From Moritella sp. Urea-trap-13 (GTDB taxonomy: Bacteria > Pseudomonadota > Gammaproteobacteria > Enterobacterales > Moritellaceae), in contig NZ_PJCA01000033.1 in NCBI RefSeq assembly GCF_002836355.1, forward strand, positions 1-64,000: a DNA stretch of 64,000 nt, written 5' to 3'. A program made the position numbers and the translations under genes. Below, in pieces: positions 20,184 through 30,714 of the stretch; the first letter of the stretch is position 1, and every line of letters begins with the position of its first letter. Below the pieces are notes generated by a model. The model was not told where the DNA came from and did not search any database. It was given only the letters and a program-made list of their open reading frames with translations.

Positions 20184-20994
20184 CGGACTGATGCTTAAAT
20201 TGGTAGCTTAATAATGCTTTCAATTTATCGTTGGCAATGATGCAATCTGGTTTGCTGTTGTCGCTGGTAAAGCGGGGTACTGTAATGCCGAGTTGCTTGG
20301 CACCTTGTTGATAAAATGCTTGTCTGCTAGCATGCTGATCGCAGCAGGCATTGAATATTTGTCCCCAACATTGCTGTTTTATCACGGCCTGAATAACGCC
20401 AATCGCATCACTCTGATGGATCAAATTGACTGGTGATGCACCCGCATCAAAAATATGCCCGTCTGCGCTTTTTTTCGATAAGCTTCGCGTGGGATTTCTA
20501 TCTTCGCTAATCAGTCCTGCAAAACGAATTATGGTGTAATCAATATCTTGCTGTTGTTGTATCAGCTGTTCTGCGGCGTACACGGTACTGCTCGGGTTTA
20601 ATGTCGATGTTTCTGTTAGCGTGTTATTGGTTTTTTGATAGATGCTGGTGGAACTGACAAAAATAAATTTACCCACGTGATATTGTTTTAACATTAGCAG
20701 TAATTGCGTTATTTGCTCTGCCAACGGGCTATCTGCATGATTACCGCGGCTCGCGGGTAACAGACAGACGGCAATATCTTTATTGGCTAATAAACTCTGC
20801 CAATCACCTTGTGGCTCACTGGTCAGTGTTGCGCTAACCGCTGGAATACCCTGAGCGACTAAGTTTGCTGTTTTGTCGGCATGACTGCAACTTACTGTTA
20901 ACGGGTAGTCTTGCGCACGTAATGCACGTGCTAGCGGTTTACCTAACCAGCCAGCGCCTATGATGGCAATGCTGGGTAATTTATTTGTGCTCAT
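20164..20994 (-). CDS. NAD(P)-binding epimerase/YeeZ-like SDR protein
   Basis: This 276-aa protein has an N-terminal Rossmann nucleotide-binding motif (IAIIGAGWLGKPLARAL) and the extended-SDR region FIFVSSTSIYQKTN followed by VYAAEQL. In the last of these the catalytic YxxxK of active SDRs has Q in place of K. It resembles E. coli YeeZ-type proteins, whose substrate is not established. The loss of the lysine suggests either a non-oxidoreductase role or a changed mechanism. Confidence 0.7.
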   Translation of the reverse strand: MSTNKLPSIAIIGAGWLGKPLARALRAQDYPLTVSCSHADKTANLVAQGIPAVSATLTSEPQGDWQSLLANKDIAVCLLPASRGNHADSPLAEQITQLLLMLKQYHVGKFIFVSSTSIYQKTNNTLTETSTLNPSSTVYAAEQLIQQQQDIDYTIIRFAGLISEDRNPTRSLSKKSADGHIFDAGASPVNLIHQSDAIGVIQAVIKQQCWGQIFNACCDQHASRQAFYQQGAKQLGITVPRFTSDNSKPDCIIANDKLKALLSYQFKHQSATDLVT

Positions 20995-21090
20995 ATCAAT
21001 CGCCTGTATATCAAGTTAGATACAAGCGTAACGATTTTTTGTTACAATAGCGATTGATAACCTGTCGTCACCTAAACTAAAGAGAAAACC

Positions 21091-21561
21091 ATGAGTAGAT
21101 TTATAGATAGCTGGGCTATCGTGCATATTGATGATTCTTACAATGCATCAGTATTAGGTAGCAGAGGCACCAAGCTACACTGGTGTAGTGGCCGTAAAGA
21201 AGCTATAGAGTTTATTTATGGCGAGTACTTGGCTATTCTAGCTGACACTGGCGAGATGGATGGTGAGTTAGTGTTTGCCGCGAAGCAACGCTTTAAGGTA
21301 TTACAAGCACAAACAAATTCAGATGAAGAATGGATTGAACACGTTAACGAGCTAACCATCGATTTACGCCATATTGTTTGGTTTGGTAGCATTGCCGACA
21401 TGGCAGAATTGAATAATGACTTCGCCTGTGCAGTACGTGAAGTATATTGGGAAGAGTTCGGCGAATATGACGAAGATGATCCAACAGCCTTTGTACCTGA
21501 AGATGAATGGCTTAACTTGTCTGAAGCTTTAGTGGAATATTTAGGCCGCGCAATCGTCTAA
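21091..21561 (+). CDS. Acidic conserved-looking protein of unknown function
   Basis: I do not recognise this 156-aa protein. It is clearly acidic, with EEFGEYDEDDP and VPEDEWLNLSEALVEYL near the C-terminus. It has no signal peptide, no membrane helix and only two cysteines (CSGRKE and CAVREVYWEE regions). The ribosome site AAAGAGA is 5 nt upstream of the ATG. Codon use resembles its neighbours. It stands 155 bp before topB in the same direction and could share a transcript, but nothing ties it functionally to topoisomerase III. Confidence 0.7.
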   Translation: MSRFIDSWAIVHIDDSYNASVLGSRGTKLHWCSGRKEAIEFIYGEYLAILADTGEMDGELVFAAKQRFKVLQAQTNSDEEWIEHVNELTIDLRHIVWFGSIADMAELNNDFACAVREVYWEEFGEYDEDDPTAFVPEDEWLNLSEALVEYLGRAIV

Positions 21562-21716
21562 TGTAATGACACTGTTTACTGGCAACAGATTAACGTATCG
21601 AATTTTGCTTAATACGTTAATCTATTCTTACTACTCCGCATTTTTAAGTCATAGACTTACACATCAAAATTAGCTACATTAACTGTTTATTCATACAGTC
21701 AGTAATTGCTAACATC

Positions 21717-23666
21717 ATGAAACTTTATATTGCCGAAAAACCCAGCCTTGGTCGTGCTATTGCCGACGTATTACCCAAACCTCACAAAAAACAACAAGGT
21801 TATATTGAGGTTGGTAATGGCGATGTAGTGTCTTGGTGTATTGGTCACCTACTCGAACAAGCCGAACCTGACGCTTATGATGATGCTTATAAAAAATGGC
21901 GTTTAGAACACCTACCGATCGTACCTGAAACTTGGCAATTAAAGAAAAAACCGAATACCAGTAAACAGCTAACCGTATTAAGAGGGCTTGTCAAAAAAGC
22001 CACTAGTTTGGTGCATGCGGGTGATCCTGACAGAGAAGGGCAGTTGCTGGTGGATGAAGTGATTGAGTTTCTTAAAACACCGGCAAAAAAGAAAAATACC
22101 GCGCAACGCCTGTTAATTAGCGATATGAACCCCGCAGCGGTAACCAAAGCCTTAAATAATCTACAACTCAACAGCGATTACATTCCTTTGTCGGTATCCG
22201 CTTTAGCGCGTTCGCGTGCCGATTGGCTCTATGGCATGAACATGACTCGTGCTTATACCTTGCAAGGCCAAAAAGTCGGGTATCAGGGTGTCTTGTCGGT
22301 CGGGCGAGTGCAAACCCCTATCTTAGGGTTAGTGGTCAGGCGTGATATCGAGATAGCCAATTTTGTCAGTAAGCCTTTCTACGAAGTATTGGCGCATCTA
22401 CAAACCCAGCAGCAAGACGCATTTACAGCCAAGTGGAAACCGAGCGAAGCCTGTCGTCCGTATATGGATGAGGATGGTCGGGTATTGGTAAAAAAATTAG
22501 CTGAAAATGTGGTGAGTCGTGTCCAAGGTCAAATGGGCGAAGTGACCAAGCTGGAAAAGAAAAACAAACAACAAGCAGCGCCACTTCCTTACAATTTATC
22601 GTCACTACAGATTGATGGCGCTAAGCGTTTTGGCATGAGCGCGCAGCAAGTATTAGATACCTGCCAAGCCTTATACGAGCGTCATAAACTCATAACGTAT
22701 CCACGTTCTGATAGCCGTTATTTACCCAAAGAACATTATGCTCATCGTGGCAGTGTGATTAAGGCGATAGCTAATACCAGCAGCTCATTAAATCAAGCTG
22801 CGCTAAATGCGGATCAGAGTTTACGCAGCAAAGCTTGGAACGATGGCAAGGTGGAGGCGCATCATGCCATTATCCCTACCGAAAAAAGTAGCAATGTCGA
22901 CCGACTCAATAGCAGCGAAAAGAATATTTATGAATTAGTCGCAAGGCAATATCTGTGTCAGTTTTATCCGTCTTATGAATATGCCGATACCGTGGCTGAA
23001 ATTACCATTGCTGGTGGACTGTTTATTGCCAAAGCAAAAATGACCTTAAAGCAGGGGTGGAAAGTCTTATTTCCGAAATCAGCAGCGAGTGATAGCAAGC
23101 AAACTGAAGCTGAAAAAGAATTAGCTGCGCAACTACCCACCATTAAAAAAGGGGAACAGGTATTATGCCAGCAAGCCGAGTGTGTTACAAAGCAGACTCA
23201 GCCACCGAAACATTTCAGTGATGCGACCTTACTTGCGGCCATGACGGGGATCTCGCGTTATGTACAAGACAGTGAAATCCGTAAAATATTAAAAGACACC
23301 GATGGACTGGGAACCGAAGCCACGCGCGCGGGGATTATTGAACTGTTATTTAGACGTAATTTCCTCGTGCGTAACAACAAGCTAATTTTATCTACGGACG
23401 CAGGAAAAGGGCTGATTAATGCCTTGCCTGAATCGGCGACATTACCGGATATGACCGCGCAATGGGAATCGGTACTTGATGGTATTAGCAAAAAAGAAGC
23501 CAGCTATCAGCATTTCATGGGCGGACTATTACAACAACTATCTGGCATGATTGACCAAGCTAAAGCGACACTGCCGGATGGTTTACGTGGTCTTTCAAGT
23601 GGTAAACCTGCAGGACGTAACTTTAAGAAAAAACCAGCAGCAAAGCGTAGTTACAAAAAATCATAA
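21717..23666 (+). CDS. topB: DNA topoisomerase III
   Basis: TopB is a type IA topoisomerase that decatenates single-stranded or gapped DNA, often together with RecQ. The 649-aa protein matches E. coli TopB (653) in length. It starts with the TOPRIM domain (MKLYIAEKPSLGRAIADVLP), has the metal-binding DPDREGQ (D103, D105) and the active-site tyrosine in ITYPRSDSRYLP (Y328, the same number as in E. coli). The C-terminus is a short basic tail (KKKPAAKRSYKKS) without zinc fingers, as is usual for TopB. Confidence 0.96.
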   Translation: MKLYIAEKPSLGRAIADVLPKPHKKQQGYIEVGNGDVVSWCIGHLLEQAEPDAYDDAYKKWRLEHLPIVPETWQLKKKPNTSKQLTVLRGLVKKATSLVHAGDPDREGQLLVDEVIEFLKTPAKKKNTAQRLLISDMNPAAVTKALNNLQLNSDYIPLSVSALARSRADWLYGMNMTRAYTLQGQKVGYQGVLSVGRVQTPILGLVVRRDIEIANFVSKPFYEVLAHLQTQQQDAFTAKWKPSEACRPYMDEDGRVLVKKLAENVVSRVQGQMGEVTKLEKKNKQQAAPLPYNLSSLQIDGAKRFGMSAQQVLDTCQALYERHKLITYPRSDSRYLPKEHYAHRGSVIKAIANTSSSLNQAALNADQSLRSKAWNDGKVEAHHAIIPTEKSSNVDRLNSSEKNIYELVARQYLCQFYPSYEYADTVAEITIAGGLFIAKAKMTLKQGWKVLFPKSAASDSKQTEAEKELAAQLPTIKKGEQVLCQQAECVTKQTQPPKHFSDATLLAAMTGISRYVQDSEIRKILKDTDGLGTEATRAGIIELLFRRNFLVRNNKLILSTDAGKGLINALPESATLPDMTAQWESVLDGISKKEASYQHFMGGLLQQLSGMIDQAKATLPDGLRGLSSGKPAGRNFKKKPAAKRSYKKS

Positions 23667-23813
23667 CGTTAAAGTGATTATTGGCGCTGTATTTATATAA
23701 GGCTGCATTGCATTTATATAAAATTGTACCGCTATTGTGATAATTCTGTGATGAACAATTTGTTTAAATAGACCATGATTACTACATGGGAAGTTAACCA
23801 AGCAGGTAACGGA

Positions 23814-24836
23814 ATGATTATTAAGTCTAAAAAAAAATCTCAAGCAAGTGAAAATGATGTTATTGCGGAACCGGTATATCAGCAACGTCGACAATTCCTC
23901 AAACAATTAGGTCTTGCTGGTGTGGGACTTGCGGCCGCTAGCCCTGCGCAAGCCAGTATCTTTGATATTTTTTCTGCTGATAAGAGCAAAACCAATAGTC
24001 AGGCATTTGCACAATCGCCCCTGACTTTAACCGGCAGTAAAGATTACGCTAATGGTGAGATCTGGACACCAGAGAAAAAAGTGCTCTCGCATAATAATTT
24101 TTACGAGTTTGGCACAGCTAAAACTGACCCGCAAAAAAATGCGCAGGATTTTAAAGTCGAACCTTGGACGTTAACGATCACCGGCGCCGTCGAAAAAGAA
24201 ATTACCTTAGGCTATGACGACTTGTTTAAAGTGGCGGATTTAGAAGAACGGATTTACCGGATGCGTTGTGTGGAAGCATGGTCGATGGTGATCCCGTGGA
24301 CGGGTTTTTCACTGGCTGAAATCATCAAAAAAGCCAATCCGACATCGAAAGCCAAATATGTCGCGTTTGAAACCTTGTACGACCCGAAACAAATGCCAGG
24401 TCAAGCCTCTGCTTATCTTGGGGGGAGTCTTGATTGGCCGTATGTCGAAGGACTACGTATGGACGAAGCGATGCACCCACTAACTATGCTGTCAGTTGGT
24501 ACCTTCGGTAAAACCCTAGCGCCGCAAAATGGGGCGCCAATACGTTTAGTTGTGCCGTGGAAATATGGTTTTAAAGGCATTAAATCGATTGTAAAAATTC
24601 ACTTGTTAGAAAAAGAGCCACCAACTACCTGGAATCGTCTTGCTGCACGTGAGTATGGTTTTTATGCCAATGTTAACCCCGCAGTGGATCATCCACGCTG
24701 GAGTCAAGCGTCTGAACGTCGTATCGGTAATGGCAGTATTTTTTCATCTAAACGTATTAAAACCTTACCGTTCAATGGTTATGCAGAAGAAGTGGCGAGT
24801 TTATACCAAGGAATGGATCTGAAGAGGTTTATTTAA
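23814..24836 (+). CDS. msrP: Protein-methionine-sulfoxide reductase catalytic subunit MsrP
   Basis: MsrP is a periplasmic molybdopterin enzyme that repairs methionine sulfoxide in envelope proteins using electrons from MsrQ. The roughly 340-aa protein has a twin-arginine signal ([11 protein letters not shown]25-R26) ending near AAASPAQAS. The molybdenum ligand is C152 in [11 protein letters not shown], and the cofactor block [19 protein letters not shown] is present. The ATG at 23814 is preferred, with AGG 7 nt upstream; the in-frame ATG at 23775 has no ribosome site. It ends 2 bp before msrQ, so the two form an operon. Confidence 0.94.
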   Translation: MIIKSKKKSQASENDVIAEPVYQQRRQFLKQLGLAGVGLAAASPAQASIFDIFSADKSKTNSQAFAQSPLTLTGSKDYANGEIWTPEKKVLSHNNFYEFGTAKTDPQKNAQDFKVEPWTLTITGAVEKEITLGYDDLFKVADLEERIYRMRCVEAWSMVIPWTGFSLAEIIKKANPTSKAKYVAFETLYDPKQMPGQASAYLGGSLDWPYVEGLRMDEAMHPLTMLSVGTFGKTLAPQNGAPIRLVVPWKYGFKGIKSIVKIHLLEKEPPTTWNRLAAREYGFYANVNPAVDHPRWSQASERRIGNGSIFSSKRIKTLPFNGYAEEVASLYQGMDLKRFI

Positions 24837-24838
24837 TA

Positions 24839-25417
24839 ATGCCAGTGCTAACTTACAAACACATGCCGTATTTGAAAGCCTATATTCATGTGCTGGCAAT
24901 TATGCCATTAATATATTTGGGGTTAGCAATAGACGCTGATGCATTAGGTGGTGATCCTGTGCAAGCGGTGATCCATTTTTTAGGTAAAGGCGCATTAAAT
25001 TTATTGGTATTAACACTCGTTATCTCACCGTTAGCTAAACGTTATAAGGAAGGTTTGTTGATTTCGACACGCCGTCTTATTGGCTTATATTGTTTCTTTT
25101 ATGCAAGTTTACATTTAACTGCGTTTGCCTGGCTCGATCAGGGGTGGGATATCGGCTTGTTATTCCAAGAGTTGGTTAAAAGGCCATATATTTGGCTTGG
25201 TATGATCGCGTTTGTTATTTTACTCTTGTTAGCGTTGACCTCTCCGATGTGGGTGCGACGTAAAATGAAACAAAACTGGCAAAAATTACACAACCTTGTT
25301 TACCTTGCTGCTATCTTAACCCCTGTTCATTACTACCTTTCGGTGAAATCTGGCTGGATAGAACCTATTATATATGCCCTATTAATGGTGTTGTTGCTAT
25401 TGCAAAGAAGAAAATAG
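24839..25417 (+). CDS. msrQ: Heme-binding membrane subunit MsrQ
   Basis: MsrQ is a b-type cytochrome of the inner membrane that hands quinol or flavin-derived electrons to MsrP. The 192-aa protein has about six hydrophobic helices. Histidines suited to heme ligation lie in YASLHLTAF and in KLHNLVYLAAILTPVHYYLSVK, as in the family. Its ATG comes 2 bp after the msrP stop. Confidence 0.92.
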   Translation: MPVLTYKHMPYLKAYIHVLAIMPLIYLGLAIDADALGGDPVQAVIHFLGKGALNLLVLTLVISPLAKRYKEGLLISTRRLIGLYCFFYASLHLTAFAWLDQGWDIGLLFQELVKRPYIWLGMIAFVILLLLALTSPMWVRRKMKQNWQKLHNLVYLAAILTPVHYYLSVKSGWIEPIIYALLMVLLLLQRRK

Positions 25418-25734
25418 CGATAAGAATTACTGGGTAATATTTATTGTTGGCTGATGACTTTATATTGTTCTGATCTTTTGCAATTAACCTACCTTCCCCC
25501 ACTCTAGTTGACTTCGCCAAAAACAAAAAAACACAGGATTATTCTGAGCAAAAAATTATTACTATCCAGTGTAAGTGTTTTGTATATATTATAGATGGTT
25601 ACATTTTTTAACAAAGTATAACCATCTAGTTCATAGATATTTTGGCGTTCTTAAACTAGTGTAGTTGTATATCCCTACCTCATGCGAGAAAGAAGTGCGG
25701 GTTAATTATTGTGTGATGTGCTCATTAACGACCG
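25418..25734. other. Intergenic region between msrQ and the tor control repeats
   Basis: No ORF is supported here. A perfect 10-bp inverted repeat, TAGATGGTTA (25592-25601) and TAACCATCTA (25619-25628), could form a hairpin with a 17-nt loop, or could be a protein-binding site. A single GTTCATA (25629-25635) that resembles part of the E. coli tor box follows directly. The rest is AT-rich without visible structure. Confidence 0.5.
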
Positions 25735-25825
25735 TTCGACATAAGTTGACGTAAGCTGACGTAATTCTTCACAACTTGTCATATCCGCACTCTTGTTTTA
25801 TATAAAGCGACATAAGTTGACTCAA
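25735..25825 (+). promoter_or_regulatory. Five decameric repeats, candidate TorR-type operator of torECA
   Basis: Three head-to-tail decamers occupy 25735-25764 (TTCGACATAA, GTTGACGTAA, GCTGACGTAA), and two more occupy 25806-25825 (AGCGACATAA, GTTGACTCAA). CGACATAAGTTGAC is shared exactly by both groups, with starts 71 bp apart. A CTTGTCATAT (25775-25784) between the groups matches 8 of 10 bases of the E. coli tor box. Ten-base head-to-tail boxes are how TorR sites are arranged in E. coli. Assigning these to TorR is inference. Confidence 0.5.
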
Positions 25826-25897
25826 TATTGCGTTGTTTTATAAAGGATTTTCAGAATCAGGTTTTCTTTGATCTATTGCACTTTTTTTTAATTGACC

Positions 25898-25926
25898 TTA
25901 CTTTACACTGCTATAAACGCTATAAT
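25898..25926 (+). promoter_or_regulatory. Predicted activator-dependent promoter of torECA
   Basis: A consensus -10 TATAAT (25921-25926) is paired with only a poor -35 (TTACTT, 17 bp upstream), which fits a promoter that needs an activator. It lies about 95 bp downstream of the decamer repeats and about 40 bp before torE. Confidence 0.45.
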
Positions 25927-25967
25927 TACCCCACATTCTATAGGCCCTCATTGTTGCAGGAGTTAAC

Positions 25968-26132
25968 ATGAACCAACAGACAAGTAGTACAGGAACTGAA
26001 AAAAAAGGCGAGTGGAAATTATTCATCTTTCTCACCATATTCTTATTTCCGATCCTCGCAACCATTAGTGTATTTGGTTATGGTTTTGTTATTTGGATGA
26101 GTCATATCCTTTTTGGTCTACCAACACATTAA
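25968..26132 (+). CDS. torE: TorE/NapE-family small membrane protein
   Basis: This 54-aa protein has a polar N-terminus (MNQQTSSTGTEKKGEW) followed by one long hydrophobic helix (KLFIFLTIFLFPILATISV and onward), the pattern of NapE/TorE. The ribosome site GCAGGAG is 7 nt before the ATG. It is the first gene of torE-torC-torA, the order known from Shewanella-type tor operons. Its role in TMAO respiration is unknown; it may help the TorC-TorA electron-transfer complex at the membrane. Confidence 0.85.
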   Translation: MNQQTSSTGTEKKGEWKLFIFLTIFLFPILATISVFGYGFVIWMSHILFGLPTH

Positions 26133-26171
26133 TCAAATTACTCAACTAATCATTATCCAGGTATTACAATA

Positions 26172-27365
26172 ATGAAAAAATTATTTTCTATGATCGCGCG
26201 CTCTTGGCGTGTATTTAGTAAGCCAAGTAAACATATCTCTTTAGGTGTTATTACTTGTGGTGCTTTCCTTGCTGGTATTATTTTTTGGGGTGGTTTCAAT
26301 ACTGCACTGGAAGCAACCAACACTGAAGCATTCTGTATTTCTTGTCATAGTATGAAAGAAAATAACTACCAAGAAATTCAAAGTACTATTCATTGGTCTA
26401 ACCGTAGTGGTGTTCGCGCTACTTGCCCAGATTGCCACGTACCGCATAAATGGTCTGATAAAATGGCCGCTAAAGCACGTGCAAGTAAAGACGTATTTGG
26501 TTGGTTATTAGGGACTGTTGATACCAAAGAAAAATTCGAAGCTAAACGTTTGCATCTCGCGCAAAACGAATGGGCACGTTTTAAAGCCAATGGCTCACTT
26601 GAATGTCGAAACTGTCATGACTACAAGAGCATGGATTTCACTAAAATGTCTGAGCGTGCACAAGTGCAAATGCGTAAAGCGGCAGAACGTGATCAATCTT
26701 GTCTAGATTGTCATAAAGGTATTGCGCATCATTTACCTGAAATGGATACGTCTGCGATCAGTGAACTGGGTAAAATGGCGAGAAACCTTGAAGGTCATTC
26801 GTTTGAAGTTGGCAAAGAGTACTACTCACTGGTACAAACACCACTTTATAAAAATGACAAAGAACCTGAGTACCTAGGTGTATTAACACCTGCGACTAAG
26901 TTTAAAGTGATTGCAGAATCAGGTAACCGTCTAGAAATTGAATTAGTCACTTGGCATAAAGCTAAAGGTTACGGTCGCGTACTGTACTTTGATTTTGCTA
27001 AGAACATTGTTCAAGCAACACTGTCAAAAGAAGCATCACAAGATGAATCATTATTCGTTCGTGGTGATAAGAGAGAAGATGATTTAACTGGTTTACCTTG
27101 GGAACAAGTAACGTTCACGCTATGGGTAGATAAAAAAGGTTATGAAGAAAACCTACAAAACATTTGGGATTATGCGAAAGGCGCTTACCAAACAACCTGT
27201 AGTGTTTGTCATACCCAACCAGCAGAAGCTCATTTTGATGCCAATACTTGGGTTGGTATGTTTGCCGGTATGCAAGGCTTTGTGAACTTAGATGGCGATA
27301 CGCATGATGTTATCTTGAAGTATCTACAAAACCATTCATCTGATTACAGCAAAGATGCTCACTAA
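26172..27365 (+). CDS. torC: Pentaheme c-type cytochrome TorC
   Basis: TorC is a membrane-anchored quinol-oxidising cytochrome (NapC/NirT type) that feeds electrons to periplasmic TorA. The 397-aa protein has one N-terminal anchor helix (about residues 22-46) and exactly five CXXCH motifs: CISCH (C55), CPDCH (C85), CRNCH (C145), CLDCH (C177) and CSVCH (C343). The first four form the NapC-like tetraheme domain. The fifth sits in the C-terminal monoheme domain that contacts TorA. It overlaps the region of the torA start. Confidence 0.95.
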   Translation: MKKLFSMIARSWRVFSKPSKHISLGVITCGAFLAGIIFWGGFNTALEATNTEAFCISCHSMKENNYQEIQSTIHWSNRSGVRATCPDCHVPHKWSDKMAAKARASKDVFGWLLGTVDTKEKFEAKRLHLAQNEWARFKANGSLECRNCHDYKSMDFTKMSERAQVQMRKAAERDQSCLDCHKGIAHHLPEMDTSAISELGKMARNLEGHSFEVGKEYYSLVQTPLYKNDKEPEYLGVLTPATKFKVIAESGNRLEIELVTWHKAKGYGRVLYFDFAKNIVQATLSKEASQDESLFVRGDKREDDLTGLPWEQVTFTLWVDKKGYEENLQNIWDYAKGAYQTTCSVCHTQPAEAHFDANTWVGMFAGMQGFVNLDGDTHDVILKYLQNHSSDYSKDAH

Positions 27366-27378
27366 TTCAAAGAGAAAT

Positions 27379-29892
27379 ATGACTATGTTTAATAAAGACA
27401 AAAAGTCTAATAATGACAATGTATCGGTAAGTCGTCGCTCCTTTCTAAAAGGGGTGATGGCGACATCTGCAGTGGCGGTGATTGGTCCTAGCTTGTTAGT
27501 ACCAAATACAGCAAGCGCGGCTACTATGGCTGAGCGTGCAGAATGGAAATTAACTGGTTCGCACTGGGGTGCGTTCCGTGCCAAGATTCATGGCGGTAAA
27601 GTTACAGAAGTGAAAGCGTTTGAATTAGATAAATACCCAACGGACATGCTAAAAGGCATCGAAGGTATTATCTATAGCCCATCACGTGTACGTTACCCTA
27701 TGGTACGTTTAGATTGGTATCTAAACCGTGAGAAGAGTGACACAAAACAACGTGGTGACAATCGCTTCATCCGTGTTACTTGGGATCAAGCATTAGACAT
27801 GTTCTACGAAGAACTAGAGCGTGTTCAGAATACTTATGGTCCATCTGGTCTACATACTGGTGCTAACGGTTGGCGTGCCACAGGTCAATTACACAGCTGT
27901 GGTAGCCACATGGCTCGTGCGATCGCAATGCACGGTAATTCTGTAAAAGATGTGGGTGATTACTCAACCGGTGCTGGTCAGACAATTCTACCTTATGTAC
28001 TTGGTTCGACAGAAGTATATGCACCGGGTACATCATGGCCGTTAATCCTAGATAACAGTAAAACTATTATCTTATGGGCGACGGATCCAGTGAAAAACCT
28101 ACAAGTAGGTTGGAACTGTGAAACGCATGATAGTTTTGAATACCTAGAACAGCTAAAAGACAAAGTTGCAGAGAAGAAAATTCGTGTAATTAGTGTTGAT
28201 CCCGTGAAGAACAAAACTCAAAACTTCTTGGGCAATGAACATCGTTACATCAATCCGCATACCGATGTACCTTTCATGCTGGCTGTTGCACACACTATGG
28301 TGAAAGAAGATCTGCATGATCAGAAATTTATCGATACTTATGCGCTTGGTTTCGATAAATTCTTGCAGTATGTGCAAGGTGAAACTGAAGACAAAGTAGA
28401 AAAAACACCGGAATGGGCAAGTGCAATCTGTGGTGTACCTGCTGATGAGATCCGTGATTTTGCACGGTTAATCTCAAATGGTCGTACTCAACTGTTATTT
28501 GGTTGGTCAATTCAACGTCAACAACATGGTGAACAACCATATTGGATGGGCGCGGTATTAGCGACAATGATAGGTCAAATTGGTCTGCCTGGTGGCGGCA
28601 TCAGTTATGGTCATCACTATAGCTCGATTGGTGTTCCTAGCTCTGGCGCTGTTGGTGCGGGTGCATTCCCACGTAACCCTGATTCAGGCAAGCCAATTCG
28701 TCACGAAAGTAAAGACTTTAAAGGTGCCAGCAGTACATTACCGGTAGCGCGTTTCGTTGATGCATTGCAAAACCCAGGTAAAGTGATTGATGCCAATGGC
28801 TCTAAAATCACTTTCCCAGATATTAAAATGATGGTATTCACGGGTTGTAACCCTTGGCATCGTCATCAAGATCGTAACAAGATGAAAGCAGCATTCCAGA
28901 AATTGGAAACTGTGATCGCGATTGATTACAACTGGACAGCAACATGTCGTTTCTCTGATATCGTATTGCCCGCTTGTACTCAGTACGAACGTAACGATTT
29001 AGATATCTATGGTTCATACCGCGCCAAAGGTTTACTGGGTATGAAGAAGCTAGTTGACCCACTGTTCCAATCTAAAACTGACTTTCAGATCTTTACTGAA
29101 CTAACGAAACGTTGGGGCAAGAGCAAAGACTATACCCAAGGTAAGAGTGAAGTGCAGTGGTTAGAGCAGCTTTATAACGAATCTAAAACGGCCAATGCCG
29201 GTAAATGGGAAATGCCAGACTTCCACGAATTTTGGAAAGAAGGTTACTTCCATTTTGGTGACGGTGAAAACTGGACGCGCCATGCTGACTTCCGTGAAGA
29301 TCCTGAAGTGAATGCCTTGGGCACACCTTCTGGTTTCATTGAGATCTACAGCCGTAAGATTGCTCGTTTTGGTTATGAACACTGTAAAGGTCACCCAATG
29401 TGGTTCGAGAAAGAAGAACGCTCACATGGTGGTCCGAAATCAGATGAATTCCCAGTATGGATGCAGTCTTGTCACCCGGACAAACGTCTGCATTCACAAA
29501 TGTGTGAATCAGAAGCGTTCCGTGCGACTTACACAGTACAAGGTCGTGAGCCTGTGTTCATGAACTCTGCTGATGCGAAGAAACGTGGTATTAAAGACGG
29601 CGACATCGTCCGCGTATTTAATGACCGTGGTCAGCTATTAGCAGGTGCGGTAGTTGATGATAACTACCCTGTAGATGTTATTCGTATTCAAGAGGGCGCT
29701 TGGTATGGTCCTGTGGATGAAAGCATTGGCGCGTTAGATACTTATGGCGATCCAAATACCCTAACAATCGATATCGGTTCTTCTGAACTTGCGCAAGCAA
29801 CATCAGCGAATACGTGTCAGGTTGAGTTTGAGAAATTCAAAGGAAAAGCACCGGCTGTTACTTCATTCGGTGGTCCAAAAGAAGTTGTTTAA
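27379..29892 (+). CDS. torA: Trimethylamine N-oxide reductase TorA
   Basis: TorA is a periplasmic molybdenum bis-MGD enzyme of the DMSO reductase family that reduces TMAO to trimethylamine. The protein is about 837 aa, with a twin-arginine signal (SRRSFLKG) ending near ASA. The molybdenum-ligating serine lies in GDYSTGAGQ (S196). [20 protein letters not shown] and the C-terminal [16 protein letters not shown] are typical of TorA. The start is taken at 27379; the ATG at 27385 is equally possible, while the earliest in-frame ATG (27355) lies inside torC. No torD chaperone or torS/T/R genes are in the window. Confidence 0.94.
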   Translation: MTMFNKDKKSNNDNVSVSRRSFLKGVMATSAVAVIGPSLLVPNTASAATMAERAEWKLTGSHWGAFRAKIHGGKVTEVKAFELDKYPTDMLKGIEGIIYSPSRVRYPMVRLDWYLNREKSDTKQRGDNRFIRVTWDQALDMFYEELERVQNTYGPSGLHTGANGWRATGQLHSCGSHMARAIAMHGNSVKDVGDYSTGAGQTILPYVLGSTEVYAPGTSWPLILDNSKTIILWATDPVKNLQVGWNCETHDSFEYLEQLKDKVAEKKIRVISVDPVKNKTQNFLGNEHRYINPHTDVPFMLAVAHTMVKEDLHDQKFIDTYALGFDKFLQYVQGETEDKVEKTPEWASAICGVPADEIRDFARLISNGRTQLLFGWSIQRQQHGEQPYWMGAVLATMIGQIGLPGGGISYGHHYSSIGVPSSGAVGAGAFPRNPDSGKPIRHESKDFKGASSTLPVARFVDALQNPGKVIDANGSKITFPDIKMMVFTGCNPWHRHQDRNKMKAAFQKLETVIAIDYNWTATCRFSDIVLPACTQYERNDLDIYGSYRAKGLLGMKKLVDPLFQSKTDFQIFTELTKRWGKSKDYTQGKSEVQWLEQLYNESKTANAGKWEMPDFHEFWKEGYFHFGDGENWTRHADFREDPEVNALGTPSGFIEIYSRKIARFGYEHCKGHPMWFEKEERSHGGPKSDEFPVWMQSCHPDKRLHSQMCESEAFRATYTVQGREPVFMNSADAKKRGIKDGDIVRVFNDRGQLLAGAVVDDNYPVDVIRIQEGAWYGPVDESIGALDTYGDPNTLTIDIGSSELAQATSANTCQVEFEKFKGKAPAVTSFGGPKEVV

Positions 29893-29929
29893 TTAACGTA
29901 GCAATGCATTAATTAGTCAGTATAAATTA

Positions 29930-29982
29930 AGTCTAATGGTCGATGTTGTGAAAGCAATATACGATTATTAGGCTTTTTTTTT
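29930..29982 (+). terminator. Terminator of the torECA operon
   Basis: A 13-bp stem, starting AGTCTAATGGTCG and closing CGATTATTAGGCT (with G-U pairs), is followed by nine T. Confidence 0.75.
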
Positions 29983-30050
29983 GGCTTAAGCTTTCTTGCT
30001 CTGTTGACTGGTGTATCATGCCTGTCATATCTCCTTTATTAGTGAATTCC

Positions 30051-30587
30051 ATGGCTTTAACAGCAACGATTTTAAAAGCAAAAGTATCTATTGTTGATCT
30101 CGACAATCATGTTTACCTTAACGATATCCCGCTAACCCTTGCACAGCATCCGTCTGAGAACGACAATCGTTTAATGCTACGTTTGTTAGCATGGATGTTA
30201 AACGTTGATGCAGAAGCGCGTTTAAGCTTTACTAAAGGCTTAGGTGAAGATGAAGAACCTGATATCTGGTTTAAGTCTGATATTGGTGTAATCGAACAGT
30301 GGATCGATCTGGGTCAACCATCGGACAAGCGTTTAAAGAAAGCCAGCAACCAATCGCAGAAAGCGACAATCTATACCTATGGCGGTCGTAGCGCAGGTTT
30401 ATGGTTTAAGAAGATTAAATACAGCGCAGACAACTTATCAATTCAATACATTGATGATGAAACGGCAGAGCAAATGGAAAAGCTATATAGCCGTAACATG
30501 GAACTACAACTAATGATCCAAGATGGCGACATTCAAGTTATGTCGGGTGATGTGACTATCGCAATCAAACCTGAAGTTTGGTGTTAA
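30051..30587 (+). CDS. yaeQ: YaeQ family protein
   Basis: This 178-aa cytoplasmic protein is collinear with E. coli YaeQ (181 aa): MALTATILKAKVSI, LTLAQHPSENDNRLMLRLLAW, LSFTKGLGEDEEPDIW and the C-terminal IQDGDIQVMSGDVTI. The family has a restriction-endonuclease-like (PD-(D/E)XK) fold with unknown biochemical activity; early claims of an RfaH-like role did not define a mechanism. The ATG at 30051 matches the family N-terminus; the ATG at 30018 would add 11 residues with no ribosome site. Confidence 0.88.
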   Translation: MALTATILKAKVSIVDLDNHVYLNDIPLTLAQHPSENDNRLMLRLLAWMLNVDAEARLSFTKGLGEDEEPDIWFKSDIGVIEQWIDLGQPSDKRLKKASNQSQKATIYTYGGRSAGLWFKKIKYSADNLSIQYIDDETAEQMEKLYSRNMELQLMIQDGDIQVMSGDVTIAIKPEVWC

Positions 30588-30612
30588 GCAGTCGGCTTGA
30601 TTAGATAGAGCG

Positions 30613-30653
30613 AATGAGTAACGACGCCGTAAAATTAAGCTTCGTTACTCATT
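30613..30653. terminator. Inverted repeat between convergent yaeQ and DUF808 genes
   Basis: AATGAGTAACGA (30613-30624) is complementary to TCGTTACTCATT (30642-30653). T richness after the stem is modest (ATTTATTG), so it is only a possible terminator. Confidence 0.45.
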
Positions 30654-30714
30654 ATTTATTGAGGTAATTATTACCTTAACAACGACCTAACAATCACCTT
30701 AAATATTGCCTTAA

